Below, piece by piece: positions 35,601 through 45,702 of a stretch of DNA of 64,000 nucleotides. The DNA comes from Trichomonas vaginalis G3 (taxonomy: Eukaryota > Parabasalia > Trichomonadida > Trichomonadidae): positions 4,807,797 through 4,871,796 of the forward strand of contig NC_067204.1 in assembly GCF_026262505.1 (NCBI RefSeq), given 5' to 3'. Position 1 is the first letter of the stretch. Every line of letters starts with the position of its first letter. A program made the position numbers and the translations under genes. Under the pieces are notes generated by a model. That model had not been told where the DNA came from. It worked only from the letters and a program-made list of their open reading frames with translations, and did not search any database.

Positions 35601-35835
35601 AATCATAATTTTGAATGTAACTAAAAGCAGAAAGAATTGTTAACCCTGTAATTTCTGTTCCTTTGATCACTAATTTTTCAATGTTTTTGCTTGTTACTAT
35701 AGGTAGTAAATTTTCATCTTTGAAATCATCTTTAGATGATATAATAAGAGTTTTGCCGTCATCTTCATATGCAGGTTCTGCGATTAGTTTGGCTTTAGAG
35801 TGTAATAATACTTGAAATGTAAGATGATTGAGCAT
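32653..35835 (-). CDS. BspA-like leucine-rich-repeat surface protein (LRR_5 type), intact
   Basis: 1060 codons, ATG at 35835 directly after an Inr-like TCATTCAAAA, ending in TAA. Nearly the whole protein is LRR_5 repeats of about 23 residues (pattern F.NC..L..IT.......I..YAF; for example AFANCNNLESFTY and SFAYCTSLTSISIP). About residues 1035-1058 form a single hydrophobic span (ELALFVFVMVLTIIIAILS) followed only by LTKF, so there is almost no cytoplasmic tail. There is no obvious signal peptide at the N-terminus. TvBspA proteins are a very large trichomonad family thought to act at the cell surface in adhesion or bacterial interaction. The C-terminus matches the relic at 44036-44174. Confidence 0.9.
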   Translation of the reverse strand: MLNHLTFQVLLHSKAKLIAEPAYEDDGKTLIISSKDDFKDENLLPIVTSKNIEKLVIKGTEITGLTILSAFSYIQNYDFSETSISEIPPYCFKDLKNIKTITLPNQGINIGSFAFANSSIVSVIGSQVLTIDTYAFYGCSDLTAIDLSKTDMVTDFAFTNSSITEAHLNNAADFSYSFYKCDKLTTLTFQNPPAVKDQLDFTKITSITLAGADEGFYMPELVELTISGSVCNIYNPLPKLESVTFTDNQIYSIYLINQPLLQTIILPQMQDATLTVSFENNPKLTRVDNSQFIQTRIQSYTLFAGCCAIKTIDLTNVESFERDDFRNCYNLETITGLTDISTNGKFSVHSMFRNCWKLKISTISSEYYNDDGMPISTFTYCGITDITISITSSFNSNFYFFGCKNLKTVKYNNIYTIPKYAFRDCINLEQVTFSDSAYYVDNFAFENTKLSTFDLKNIESIGYFAFSNCKIEELTIRKDIQPLPELYSMEFDLDRNKDYYNFNFEMMINYERLNDGNDYPNDHMHYYVTPFWNCKKLRKITLGSEVTSFSLKYFPNSTITEIVLDNNNNFAVENGILYDTTKTIIYAYFNTQSTDFTVPDTVETISPFALAYSSYETITMPKQINIINGLFAFCHKLKEVTIQAKINRLGDDTFSHCYNLETINFAGGSSLISIGHDCFICCYKLSSLPSLENVKYLGDYSFAYCTSLTSISIPKVNTIPSFCFWHSNIVQFTFSDSLSAINISAFNTTKIKSFSCPETLVFINEDAFANCNNLESFTYNNKVSSILRGTFFNTSLTKIKIPNTITYINPMAFNQSYHINFEFEEGGHPLFTVDNNCFIEKHTGLLLFTYGKVYGAFKLSSKVTRFNMHSIHSERVTKNEKFIIKQGITTLIIPESVRDKYEYQLLSFEDIVQTEVNKWASTPQNLCFEGDIIPQLGTYESPFEVNYYQGEKSVGNSNQGIKYGCKLEQDSLMRANVFKAANDNYPKTYRLGNDIYSNGNVDGIGNNGMYDEWHVPNIQKSYNITFTPQTLNKNLELALFVFVMVLTIIIAILSIILTKF

Positions 35836-35845
35836 TTTTGAATGA
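35836..35845 (-). promoter_or_regulatory. Inr-like initiator TCATTCAAAA
   Basis: On the minus strand TCATTCAAAA abuts the ATG of the BspA-like gene. Very short 5' leaders are usual in trichomonads. No in-frame ATG lies further upstream. Confidence 0.55.
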
Positions 35846-36449
35846 TTAACATAACGATAGAAACATTTTATAATATTACAAAAAATATATTTAATATTAA
35901 GGGTGCACCCGTATGTACGTTTATTTGAGAGGAGGGGGATTACCCTCTCAATTTTGAGGGATTCGTTAGTTTATTTTCTCGATGAATATGCAATAAAATT
36001 TGATTTTTACCTTATCAATATACTTCATATAATATACACATGTTCATGTAAAAACTTTTTTCCAAAATCCTCAGGAATTAAGGAATTTTTGAATTTTAAG
36101 AATTTTTTTCGAATTTTTTCGAAAAAAAAATATTTTCGGAACAGCCTTAACGGCTAAGATTTAGGAACAATGTTAAGTATCAAAAAGAAAGGAGGTCTGA
36201 TATAGACAACATATATCGTTGAAGGTTGAAAAAATCTCTAATATTTGAGCCCAAAATTTCAAATTTTAATTTTTTGAAAAAAGAGGCCACCCGTATGTAC
36301 GTTTATTTGAGAGGAGGAGGATTATATTTTTGAAAGGGTGAAACATTATGAATATGTTAATTATATAATAATATGTATTATTATAAAAAGAAAAAATAAA
36401 GCACGTTAAAATTTTTCTTTCTTGATTTTTTACAAAATCTACTTAGAAT
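35846..36449. other. Gene-free; direct repeat CACCCGTATGTACG
   Basis: A roughly 30-bp sequence starting CACCCGTATGTACG and continuing TTTATTTGAGAGGAGG occurs at 35906-35935 and again at 36288-36317. The first copy is preceded by TAAGGGTG, whose inverse GTGCACCCTTA lies at 38193-38203. These may be transposon ends (see findings). No gene. Confidence 0.5.
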
Positions 36450-37705
36450 TGTTGTAAACAGAAATTCATCAAAAGTGACACCTCAGAAAAGCTAAAATAT
36501 TGAATTTTTGGAACTTTTGATAGAGCACGTTTTTAAATATTAATTAAAGTAAATGTATATTTTGTAAAGATTCTTTTTAATAAAAAAAATAAAATTTTGA
36601 AGAAGAACACAAAATCTTCTGAAAAATAATATCAGATAAACTCATATTATTTTCTAATATATAACTATTTTATATAAAAATCAAATTCAATGATCTTAAA
36701 AGCGAAGGATAAACCTCAAAATTTACGAATATAATGAGTGGGAATATAATGCTTATCTATCATAAAACCATATGAAATATCAATTTTTGCTTTACGCCTA
36801 ATTTTTGACGACAATTAGCAAAAAATGTTAAATGTTAACACTCAGTCCATTTGAATATGAAAAATAAAATTGACTTTGATTAAATGTTTTTATTTATCAT
36901 GCAATTCTTCTTGCGACCAAAGATTTGAATAAAAGTTCAAAAAATAAGATAGCTTAAAAAATAATATACGGTAGTGTTTACTAATAGATGAATAGTATAT
37001 AAATTCTATTAAAATGGATTTGATCCAAAAAAATATAAAACCAAAAATAATTGTTATAATTTAAATGAAGAAGTAATTTAAAACGATTTTATTTATGATC
37101 AAATTTTATATATTTTTTTGGATCAAATCCATTTTAATAGAATTTATATACTATTCATCTATTAGTAAACACTACCGTATATTATTTTTTAAGCTATCTT
37201 ATTTTTTGAACTTTTATTCAAATCTTTGGTCGCAAGAAGAATTGCATGATAAATAAAAACATTTAATCAAAGTCAATTTTATTTTTCATATTCAAATGGA
37301 CTGAGTGTTAACATTTAACATTTTTTGCTAATTGTCGTCAAAAATTAGGCGTAAAGCAAAAATTGATATTTCATATGGTTTTATGATAGATAAGCATTAT
37401 ATTCCCACTCATTATATTCGTAAATTTTGAGGTTAATCCTTCGCTTTTAAGATCATTGAATTTGATTTTTATATAAAATAGTTATATATTAGAAAATAAT
37501 ATGAGTTTATGCGATATTATTTTTCAGAAGATTTCATTCTATATGCCTATGAAAAGTACTCTCAAAACTAACTTTTTCCTAATTATAATTAAATCTAGAA
37601 TATTGTATTATGCTTAGTATTATTTCATTTTTCTCATTCAATTTAGAATTTACAAATGTCAAAAAATTGAGAGCTGTCACTTTTGATGAATTTCTGTTTA
37701 TTACA
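36450..37705 (-). mobile_element. Foldback transposon copy 2 (1256 bp, inverse orientation)
   Basis: Starts TGTTGTAAACAG and ends CTGTTTATTACA, flanked by GAAT at 36446-36449 and 37706-37709. It is the reverse complement of the element at 20721-21971, with few differences; the loop at about 37030-37110 is inverted relative to the arms, as if flipped. Both ends carry AAAAGTGAC pointing inward, that is TCACTTTTGATG pointing outward. Non-coding. Confidence 0.85.
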
Positions 37706-38234
37706 GAATTATGCAAAATATGACTAAATAATTATAAATTTCAAGTTAAATTTTAATTTTGATAAATAATTTAAATTTCAAAATATCAAGTTCAGTTCGA
37801 CTATGTATGTAGTAATTCCTCAATAAAGTGCCAAAACCCTATTAAAATATATGAACATTTTCAACATTTTAATGTTTTTATTTAAAAATTTGATGGAATA
37901 TGAGCTTCAAACAATTATTATGTAAATAAAAATAATTAAATATATGTATTTATTCGTATTACAACCGTAGTAAGTCGATTCTTCCTTTCTTCTACTGAGA
38001 TTTGAATTTGATTTCGAATTGTAAAGAAATTCAAAGGGAAAATACTAGCGGATAAAAACTACCTCCATGAAAGGGTCATAATGGAGTCAAGTTGTATTTT
38101 TTGATATTTTTTGCTTTTCGAGCCTAAATAGGTAGCCAAGATAATGCCTAAAAATAAGGTTCTAAATTCTGAAGTTTACATGATCTTCTCGTGTGCACCC
38201 TTAAAAATGTAACAAATCCAAAAGGTACATTCAC
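37706..38234. other. Gene-free AT-rich region
   Basis: Contains GTGCACCCTTA at 38193-38203, the inverse of the sequence at 35898-35908. No coding frame. Confidence 0.5.
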
Positions 38235-39452
38235 GAAAAGTGACACCCCTCTTCTTTTTTCCTAGTGTTACTGATCGCTTTCTTTCTGCTCGCCATGCCA
38301 GAAATGAAAGAAATGATTGATGCAGAATAATTTATTACTCCAATTGGCAATTATCTTGTAATATATAATTAGTTGCATTGTCAGTTATTCTCCAGCATTA
38401 TTCAATTTAAGTTCAACTTCTTTAATTTAAATCATATTGCAGCTATACCATCGCGTTGAGATAAGAACAAGATTACACATGCTAAAATCACACATTAAAA
38501 ATCGAAATTTTGCAACTCCAAAATGCAACGACAGAATTCCTCGTAATTTTGGTTTTTTACTTACCTTATGATACATATTCAAATGACTTGAATATAGAAA
38601 AAGTTACTAAGATTTGAGGAAATTATTGCAATAAGAAATTAAAAATCGGTTTTATTATATAAGTTACTTATGAATTAAAATGACCTCTATAATTAGTGTA
38701 CAGTGCCTCACATAATCTTTGGATATTTCTGATTTCAAATTTATACATTTTGATTGGAATATTCATAACTCAAATCTAGATGATAGTTACTACATTTATG
38801 CGAATACAGTACGTATCCATTCATCTATTTACTTGATGTTGTTGAAATAAAAACGTTATTATTTTACTACCTTAAAATAAGAATTTTGTTATAGTATTAA
38901 TATTTTCATCAACAATGATGACATTGCATCAACTCTTAAATGACATTTTATCAAATATAATATCAAAATCAAAAATTAGGTGTTTTTTATGAGTAAAAAC
39001 GTGTTAATTTGACGATTTGGCTAATTATACAATACTTTTATTTTCCAAATTTTTTTTGAAATTAATTTTTTCAAGAGAAAAATCAAATTTTTGATTTTCA
39101 TTTTTGAATTTTTGAATTTTTTTTGTAATTTTGAATTGATCAATTAAGCAGAATGAGTTATGGGAATGCTTTATACATCTCACAATGTGATGAATTAAAG
39201 ACGAATCTTAAAAAATTATTTAAAATCACAAATATCATCCTTATTCTCATTTGTTTCAAAAAAGATAGTACTAAGTATTGATAAAACATGATCTATATTA
39301 GTAAAATACTTGAATAAAAAGTGTAAAAGTAGAGTTTTTATTCATTTTTATATTAGATTTAAACGAAAACCTGTTTCATATTAATATCCTAGTCGAGAGA
39401 TGAGATTTTATTCGTATTTGTTAGCATTCAGTAGACATTCTAATCTTGAATT
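38235..39452 (+). repeat. 1.2-kb dispersed repeat, copy 1
   Basis: Aligns along its whole length, in direct orientation, with 53933-55145. Shared landmarks in the same order are GAAAAGTGAC at the left end, TTTCTTTCTGCTC, GTTGAGATAAGAAC, TTATTGCAATAAG, TCAAAATCAAAAATTAG, TTTTATGAGTAAAAACG, TTTAAATCACAAATATCATC and ATTCTAATCTTGAATT at the right end. The copies are clearly diverged. No open frame in either copy and no terminal inverted repeat seen. Confidence 0.75.
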
Positions 39453-40336
39453 TTAAATTTTACTTAAAATTATTAATAAATGTGAGGTTTTGCTTCGATT
39501 TCTGATTAATTTGATTAAATTGTCTCGACATGCATCTTGAATAATATCGTTTCTTGAGGAACTCCAAGATTTTCAAGAGACTTCTTGCGATTTTTGATAA
39601 ATGATAAGAACTCTCATTTACGAAAAAAGGTTTACTGAATATAAAATATTTCTGTAATGACTCATTTTCATTATACTATTTTCAGTTAAATCCTCAAAAG
39701 TTAATATTCAAATCTCTTATTTAGCTGAGAAACTGGATACTACATAATGGATCAAATTCATGTAAGCTGAAAATGGTATAGTTACATTCAAAAGCTCCAA
39801 TAATACTTCAATTTAAAATACAGAATATGAATATTGATTTTTACTTCTATTTGAAATTACATTTGATATATAAATCACAATTTGATGATTAATTGATAAA
39901 AATTAGGGAAATTAAAATATAATTCACAATTTTTTTTATTATCTTAATAACTTTTCAAAATAAGATCATATTATTCATATTTGGAGCCTACTGATTCTAA
40001 ATATCCTATTTATTTGAAAATCTATCGTTGAGAAGTCTCGTGGATGTACCTTTAAATTTTCTCTTTACAAAATAACGATTTTAATAATTCAATGAATTTT
40101 TCTTTTGAGAATGAGGAATCAAAAATTTACCTATAAAATTTTGGAAATTGTATTTATATTATAATGCAAAATATGTATTGTTTTGAGGGAATGAAGAAAG
40201 CCGTAAATCAATATTCAAAATCTAAAAAATTGAAGCCAGTATTTTTCAAAGAATTGAATATCCTTCAAAAGTATGAGATTTACCCATCTTGTATTCTTTA
40301 TAAGTTTTGGATATCAATTTTTTTTTACTGATATTA
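39453..40336. other. Gene-free AT-rich region
   Basis: No gene seen. TCAATTTTTTTT at 40315-40326, shortly before the ATG at 40337, could be a weak initiator for the following gene. Confidence 0.45.
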
Positions 40337-43300
40337 ATGTTGATAAGGGCTGCATTTTCTCAACTTTTAGAAAGTTCTATTTGCCTGAACTCGGTTTCGG
40401 TTAGTGGTGATGTTATGACGATTGAAAGTTCTTCAGACTATACAGATACAGAAGCAAGAAAAAAATTAATCAATGGCAACATTCGAAAAATTATTATTGG
40501 TGAAGAAGCCGAGATACAAGCATTCAGCGGTTTTAATTATATTACAGATTTAGAAATCACATCTACATACATTTTTGAGATTCCGGAAAAATTGTTTTAT
40601 GAAAACAATATAATACAAACTGTTACTCTTCCACAAAATGTAGAATCCATCGGAGATTACGCGTTTGCTTTTTCTTCTATAGAAACTATAAATCTTGAAT
40701 ATGTAACTTCTATCAGAAAAAATGCTTTTGAGAACTGTCATAAGTTATCAGTTGTTTCATTAAATCAAGATTATATCATTGAAGAGTATACAATTGCAAA
40801 TAGTGGAATTACTACAATTTCAATCAATAATTGTCCAGAATATGCATTTTTTAATTGTTTTGATCTTCGCCAAGTTACAATATCAAAACTTGTACTCAGA
40901 TTTCCCAATATGCATTTGCGCATTGCGCAAAATTAACTTCATTAAATTTTGAAACTGGCAGAAGTTTACTTGTGCTTGATAATTATGCGTTTTATGCAAC
41001 AGGACAATATTCTATATCGATCGAAGTAACGAATAAAATTGAAATAAAAAAGAATGCGTTTGCATTATCAAAAATTACAGAATTAAGCTTAAAATCAAAT
41101 TCATTGATTATCAGATCTAAATGTTTTGCGCAATGCATCGATCTAGGATCGATATCTTTCACTGGAAATAGCGCTTCTTCTGATGTTGATAGTTTCGCAA
41201 ATTGTGTCAAATTAACATCGGTATCAATACCCAACATGAATGAAATAAAAGAATTCGCGTTTTCTAACTGTATTGCATTACAAACTGCAAATTTGCCAGA
41301 CACAAAAATTTTCAGAGCAAATTCATTGTAATTACAATTGGAGATAGTGGTATTGAAGTATATGACTATGCATTCTCAGGATGCTCGGCATTAGCTAGTT
41401 TTCCTTTGAATAGAGTAACAAGAATCGAAGCAGGTGCATTCAGTCATTGCATATTACTTGAAGGTGACGAAAACTATGTAATAAATGGAAAGAAGTCATC
41501 ATTTGAAGGCTGTTCTAAACTCACAAAAATTAAAGTTAAGTCAACAGATGCTATGAATTTGCATGAATTCGAGGATTGTGTTGGATTGACAGAAGTCACA
41601 TTTACATCAGATAGCACAACTATTTCAGGATTTATGTTCTCAGGATGCACATCATTAGAAACAATTGATTTAGGTGGTGTTACAACAATTGCTAACTTCT
41701 CTTTCCAAAATACAAAACTAACTAATTTAGATCTTAAATCTGTTACAACTATTCAATACAAATCATTCTTCAACAGTAAAATTCAACATTTAACAATTAG
41801 TACTGATTTGTCTTCAATTGATCTAACATCATTCAAAGGTTGTTCACAACTTAATCAGATCACACTTGGAAGCAGCATCACTAAATTTGATTTACTTGGT
41901 TTTGAAGATTGTCCACCAATCACATTTGATTTACAAACTACAGCATTAAAGAACGAAAACAACATTATAACGAAAGATACACCATTAGTTTACATTGGTT
42001 CAGGAGTGAATTCTATTCCTTCTACTATCACAGAAATCGGGAAAAATGCACTCATTCATAGCACAATTACAAAAATTAATATTGATCGCGAAATTTCATT
42101 TTCATCAGGTTTCAGCAACTTTAAATCACTTAAAGAAGTAACAATCAGTGGAATTAATAGTATTCCATCATATGCATTCTATAACTTTGTTAATTTAGAA
42201 ACAGTTTCACTTCCTTCAACAGTTACAAGTATTGGTGATTATGCATTTTATAACTGCAAACTCTTATCAACTATCAACTTAGAATCAGTCAAAAATTTTG
42301 GAAAACATTCATTTGAAAATTGCATCAAATTAACAACACTTAATTTCACGGCCGCAACATTTGATGAATATTCATTTTATAACTGTGTATCACTTAAAAG
42401 TGTTGGATTTATTTCTGATTCAGAATCTCACACATTTAAAAAATACTGTTTCTCAAGAACAGGTATAGAAAAATTTGAACTCGAAAATGGTAATTATGAA
42501 GAAGGAATTTTTTCTTATGCTGAAAAACTTCGAATAGTTAAAATTAAAGTAGGTTATAGTATTGGTAAAGGTATGTTTGAACACACTTCATTGCGAGTTG
42601 TAGATATTAAATTCACTTCTATTGATGACTTTGGATTTGCTTTCATTCCTAAGCTAACTTTATTTATTATCCCAGATGAATGCACCGAAATTTCATCGCT
42701 TGCATTTCTTGGTTCTGAAAATGTTCAATTTAGATTCAAAACATGTAAGCATCCTGTATTTATGCTCGGAAATCATGAGCTAATTGATAAAAGTACCAAT
42801 AAACTCATTCTAACTTATGGAAAACTTCCTTCAACATATGTTATTCCTGATTATGTTTCAATTATTGAACCAAATTCTATTCAGTCTCTTCCTAAATATT
42901 CCGCTGATGGAGAAGTTGAAGACTACGGTGTAACTACTTTAGTTATTCCTAATTCAATTTATTCATATGGATCAAGGCCAATATTAGGAACATATACACC
43001 ATATCTTCATAATCTTTGCTATGGACCTAATGCCCAAATGTATAAATTTGTTTTCAATACTGTTCAAAACTTTTATGTTTCAGAGTCATTTCATGACCCA
43101 TTTTGGAAACACCAGGATTTTCAGGTGAATGGTCTTGACATAGCTCATGAAAATGCCATAGCACCAGTAATTAGAGGTGATTGTGATTCCTCAGTTCCAT
43201 TTGAGAACTATGCAAAGGATGATTATTCTTCATCTAGAAATGAACAACAAGAATATATCGAATTTAATAATGATCAACATCTTTTATCATCTAATGATTG

Positions 43301-43760
43301 TGAAGTTGCAATTATCAACATTCCAGATAAAGAAGAAGAGGAGGAAGAGGAAGAAGAAAATAAACCAATTGAATCCTCAAGCAGCACTCAAAATCAACAA
43401 AGTAATGTTTCTACATCAACGGAAACAACTTCAAGTGGAAAAATCATTTTTGATAATCCAGAGATAAAATCAGTGTCATCATTATTACTTATATTGATTA
43501 TTATTGCAGCTATTGAGGTCATTTTAATTTGTTCAATGATTATACTTATCATCATTAAGCGTAATGAAGAAGATAGTTCTACATCTGCAATCGAACTCGA
43601 CGTCGAAAAAGTTGAAGCAGCAAATGCTGAAACGGAACTTATATTAACTAATGAAAATCCAATATTTTCAATGCAGATGTCAGATGATCCATTTGCAGCA
43701 GATTTTATGGATTCTAAACAAGATGGTTTCTATGGAAATGTGGGTACTTCTCTTGATTAA
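40337..43760 (+). pseudogene. BspA-like LRR surface protein gene broken by two single-base deletions
   Basis: Three frames follow each other: 40337-40936, then the frame open around 40972-41331, then the frame ending at 43760. Each step is a -1 shift. At about 40890 the protein resumes as TQISQYAFAHCAKLTSLNF; at about 41325 NSL-stop becomes NSF-VITIGDSGIEVYDYAF if one T is restored to a T-run. Restored length would be about 1140 residues. LRR_5 repeats fill most of it; then a Glu-rich and Ser/Thr-rich stalk, a membrane span (about 43485-43558) and a roughly 65-residue cytoplasmic tail with an NPIF motif. The ATG at 40337 gives a short hydrophobic start (MLIRAAFSQL). The rest is well preserved, so decay is recent or the shifts are sequencing errors. 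Confidence 0.85.
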
Positions 43761-44035
43761 TTACTAATGATAGATAGAAAATGTTTTTATAAATGTTATT
43801 ATTATTATTTTTTAATTAAAAAAATTTTTTAAGCATGAGGTCAAATTCATCTTAATATGGTTTGCACAAAATCGTTGTATTGCGTTATGGGCTTTGTACA
43901 AAGAAGTGTATAAAGTGGTAAATTTATTTAAAGAAAACATATGTTTGTATAAAGTTTCAAATAAAAGATTATCAGGAACACTTTTCTCTTCTAAACTTAT
44001 AATTTTTATACAAAACAATGATTAAAATAAAAAGA
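43761..44035. other. 3' flank, no gene
   Basis: Short AT-rich segment between the broken BspA gene and a BspA relic; the minus-strand frame at 43812-44018 shows no coding character. Confidence 0.45.
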
Positions 44036-44174
44036 TTAATGTTTATTAACTAACATAATAGCCAAAATCATTACGAGAACAAATATAGCTAATTCTAAAT
44101 TCATATTTAGTCCCCAAAATCCTACCTTTATATTATTTGATTTTTGTATTTTGGGAACAGGATTGTTTTCTACA
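44036..44174 (-). pseudogene. C-terminal relic of a second BspA-like gene
   Basis: The minus strand reads VPKIQKSNNIKVGF, then NLELAIFVLVMILAIMLVNK and a stop. This matches the C-terminus of the intact gene at 32653-35835 (VPNIQKSYNITF, then NLELALFVFVMVLTIIIAIL). Upstream the frame hits a stop at once, so only the membrane anchor survives. Confidence 0.8.
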
Positions 44175-44560
44175 TATACTTAAGATTTAGATTTGATGTA
44201 TGTTTCAAATCTTAATGTTTGAATGATTTTATAAAGTAAACAAGGATGATTCATTATAAATTTTTTGAGATTTAGATTTAGATTTGATATACGTTTCAAA
44301 TCTTCCAAAAGTACGACAAAGTATGTATACTTTATAATATAATGTTTAAGTTAACAAGTCAAAAAATAAAATACGAGATATAATTAAATCTCTGGGTGTT
44401 TTGGTCATTAGGTAGTTACACATGTGAGAATTATCTTGTGAATGATCATCTCCATTCAAAGTAAGTTTGAAATAAATAATTTTTGCAAAAGTTATGAAAT
44501 TCTATATGTTTTGATAGATGTATTAAGGTATGGATGTACTATGATGTAATTTCTTTTGAT
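44175..44560. other. Short intergenic region with a small internal repeat
   Basis: GATTTAGATTTGATGTATGTTTCAAATCTT-like sequence occurs twice (about 44165-44215 and 44275-44305). No gene. Confidence 0.4.
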
Positions 44561-45322
44561 TTATTGGCCTTTGTTTCTAAATTTTTCTAAAGTTAAATTT
44601 CCATCAAAATGTTGTTCGATTACTTTATAATATGACAGTAATGTAACGTATGAATCGGATCCTGCCTGATGAACTGGGCCATATCTGTGAACATTTAAGT
44701 CTCTGGCGACTTCCTGAAGAGATCCGACTTGATCAGTTATTGTACCCATAATATATCGTAAATCATAGTAATTTGGAAAGTACTGCTTAACAATTTTGGC
44801 AAATTCTGTATCAGATTTTGGTAAAGGTGAAGCAGAAACAAGTTTAACAAGATATGCAATGTCATATCCACATTGGAATGTGATCCAATTGATTTTATCG
44901 TTCATAACTAATCCACTTGAATAAAACATTGGTACAAAATCGTAAATATCAATTCCATCTTTATAGAATTTATCGAAATCTATGCCTGATTGACGTAACA
45001 AATTGATTGACTCTGCAGCTTGCAAGTCAGAGTTAACATTGAACTTAAAATTAAATTGCCAAGTACAATAAGGAGATGGACGATTTCCTTTTTCATCACC
45101 AAGTGTAATTCCTATTTGTATTAGTTTTAAAAGATTGACATTTGTCTGTTCTGCATGATATTTTACATCATCTGGTGTATTATTAAAAGTTTTAACAATA
45201 AATCCAGAAAATTCTGTATCCATTCCGACGAATTTATAAGTTTCGACAAGTTTTGATATTTTGAGCATCTCTTCTTCTAAATTATTTGCCCAAACATCCA
45301 TAACATCATCTCCTGCTTTCAT
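44561..45322 (-). CDS. CAF1: CAF1/POP2 (CNOT7-like) poly(A) deadenylase
   Basis: 253 codons from the ATG at 45322; an in-frame ATG at 45376 would add 18 residues unlike the family. The start VMDVWANNLEEEMLKISKLV matches the usual VWxxNLxxEM opening of CAF1. DEDD nuclease residues are all present: Asp35 and Glu37 (MDTEF), Asp153 (CGYDIAYL), Asp222 (HQAGSD, with His217). CAF1 is a 3'-5' exonuclease subunit of CCR4-NOT that shortens mRNA poly(A) tails in the cytoplasm. Length (family about 270-290) is slightly short but complete. The stop overlaps TAAA. A NOT-box protein of the same complex is at 61266. Confidence 0.93.
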   Translation of the reverse strand: MKAGDDVMDVWANNLEEEMLKISKLVETYKFVGMDTEFSGFIVKTFNNTPDDVKYHAEQTNVNLLKLIQIGITLGDEKGNRPSPYCTWQFNFKFNVNSDLQAAESINLLRQSGIDFDKFYKDGIDIYDFVPMFYSSGLVMNDKINWITFQCGYDIAYLVKLVSASPLPKSDTEFAKIVKQYFPNYYDLRYIMGTITDQVGSLQEVARDLNVHRYGPVHQAGSDSYVTLLSYYKVIEQHFDGNLTLEKFRNKGQ

Positions 45323-45702
45323 TTTTGTCTTTCTCTGACATTTGACTTTACATGGCAAAAAATATCTTTGAATCACATTGATAGAGAAAATTAACTATAA
45401 GAAGAATACCATTTATATAAATTGTTTTAAAAACACTTCTGCATTCTAGGATTCCAGTTTGATATAATTTTCTTTAAACGTAAAAATTATTGATATTGAA
45501 TTAGGTCATATGAATTCCATCATTATTAACTCTTGTAACTATTCAAGAATAAACATTCATCGTATTGTTCTGGCTTCAATTCAATGCAAGTGAAGGATAT
45601 TGAAATTAAAAATTAAAACAATCAGCTAAAAGACGAATAAAACTTTATAAAAACAATACAATAAATGGGATAAATGGTAATAAATTTCTTAAAAATTACT
45701 AA
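45323..45702. other. Intergenic, no gene
   Basis: AT-rich; nothing seen beyond flanks of the neighbouring minus-strand genes. Confidence 0.45.

Noticed and set aside
43812..44018. 68-codon minus-strand frame between the two BspA sequences
   Set aside because: No similarity to BspA or any family and no initiator-like sequence.
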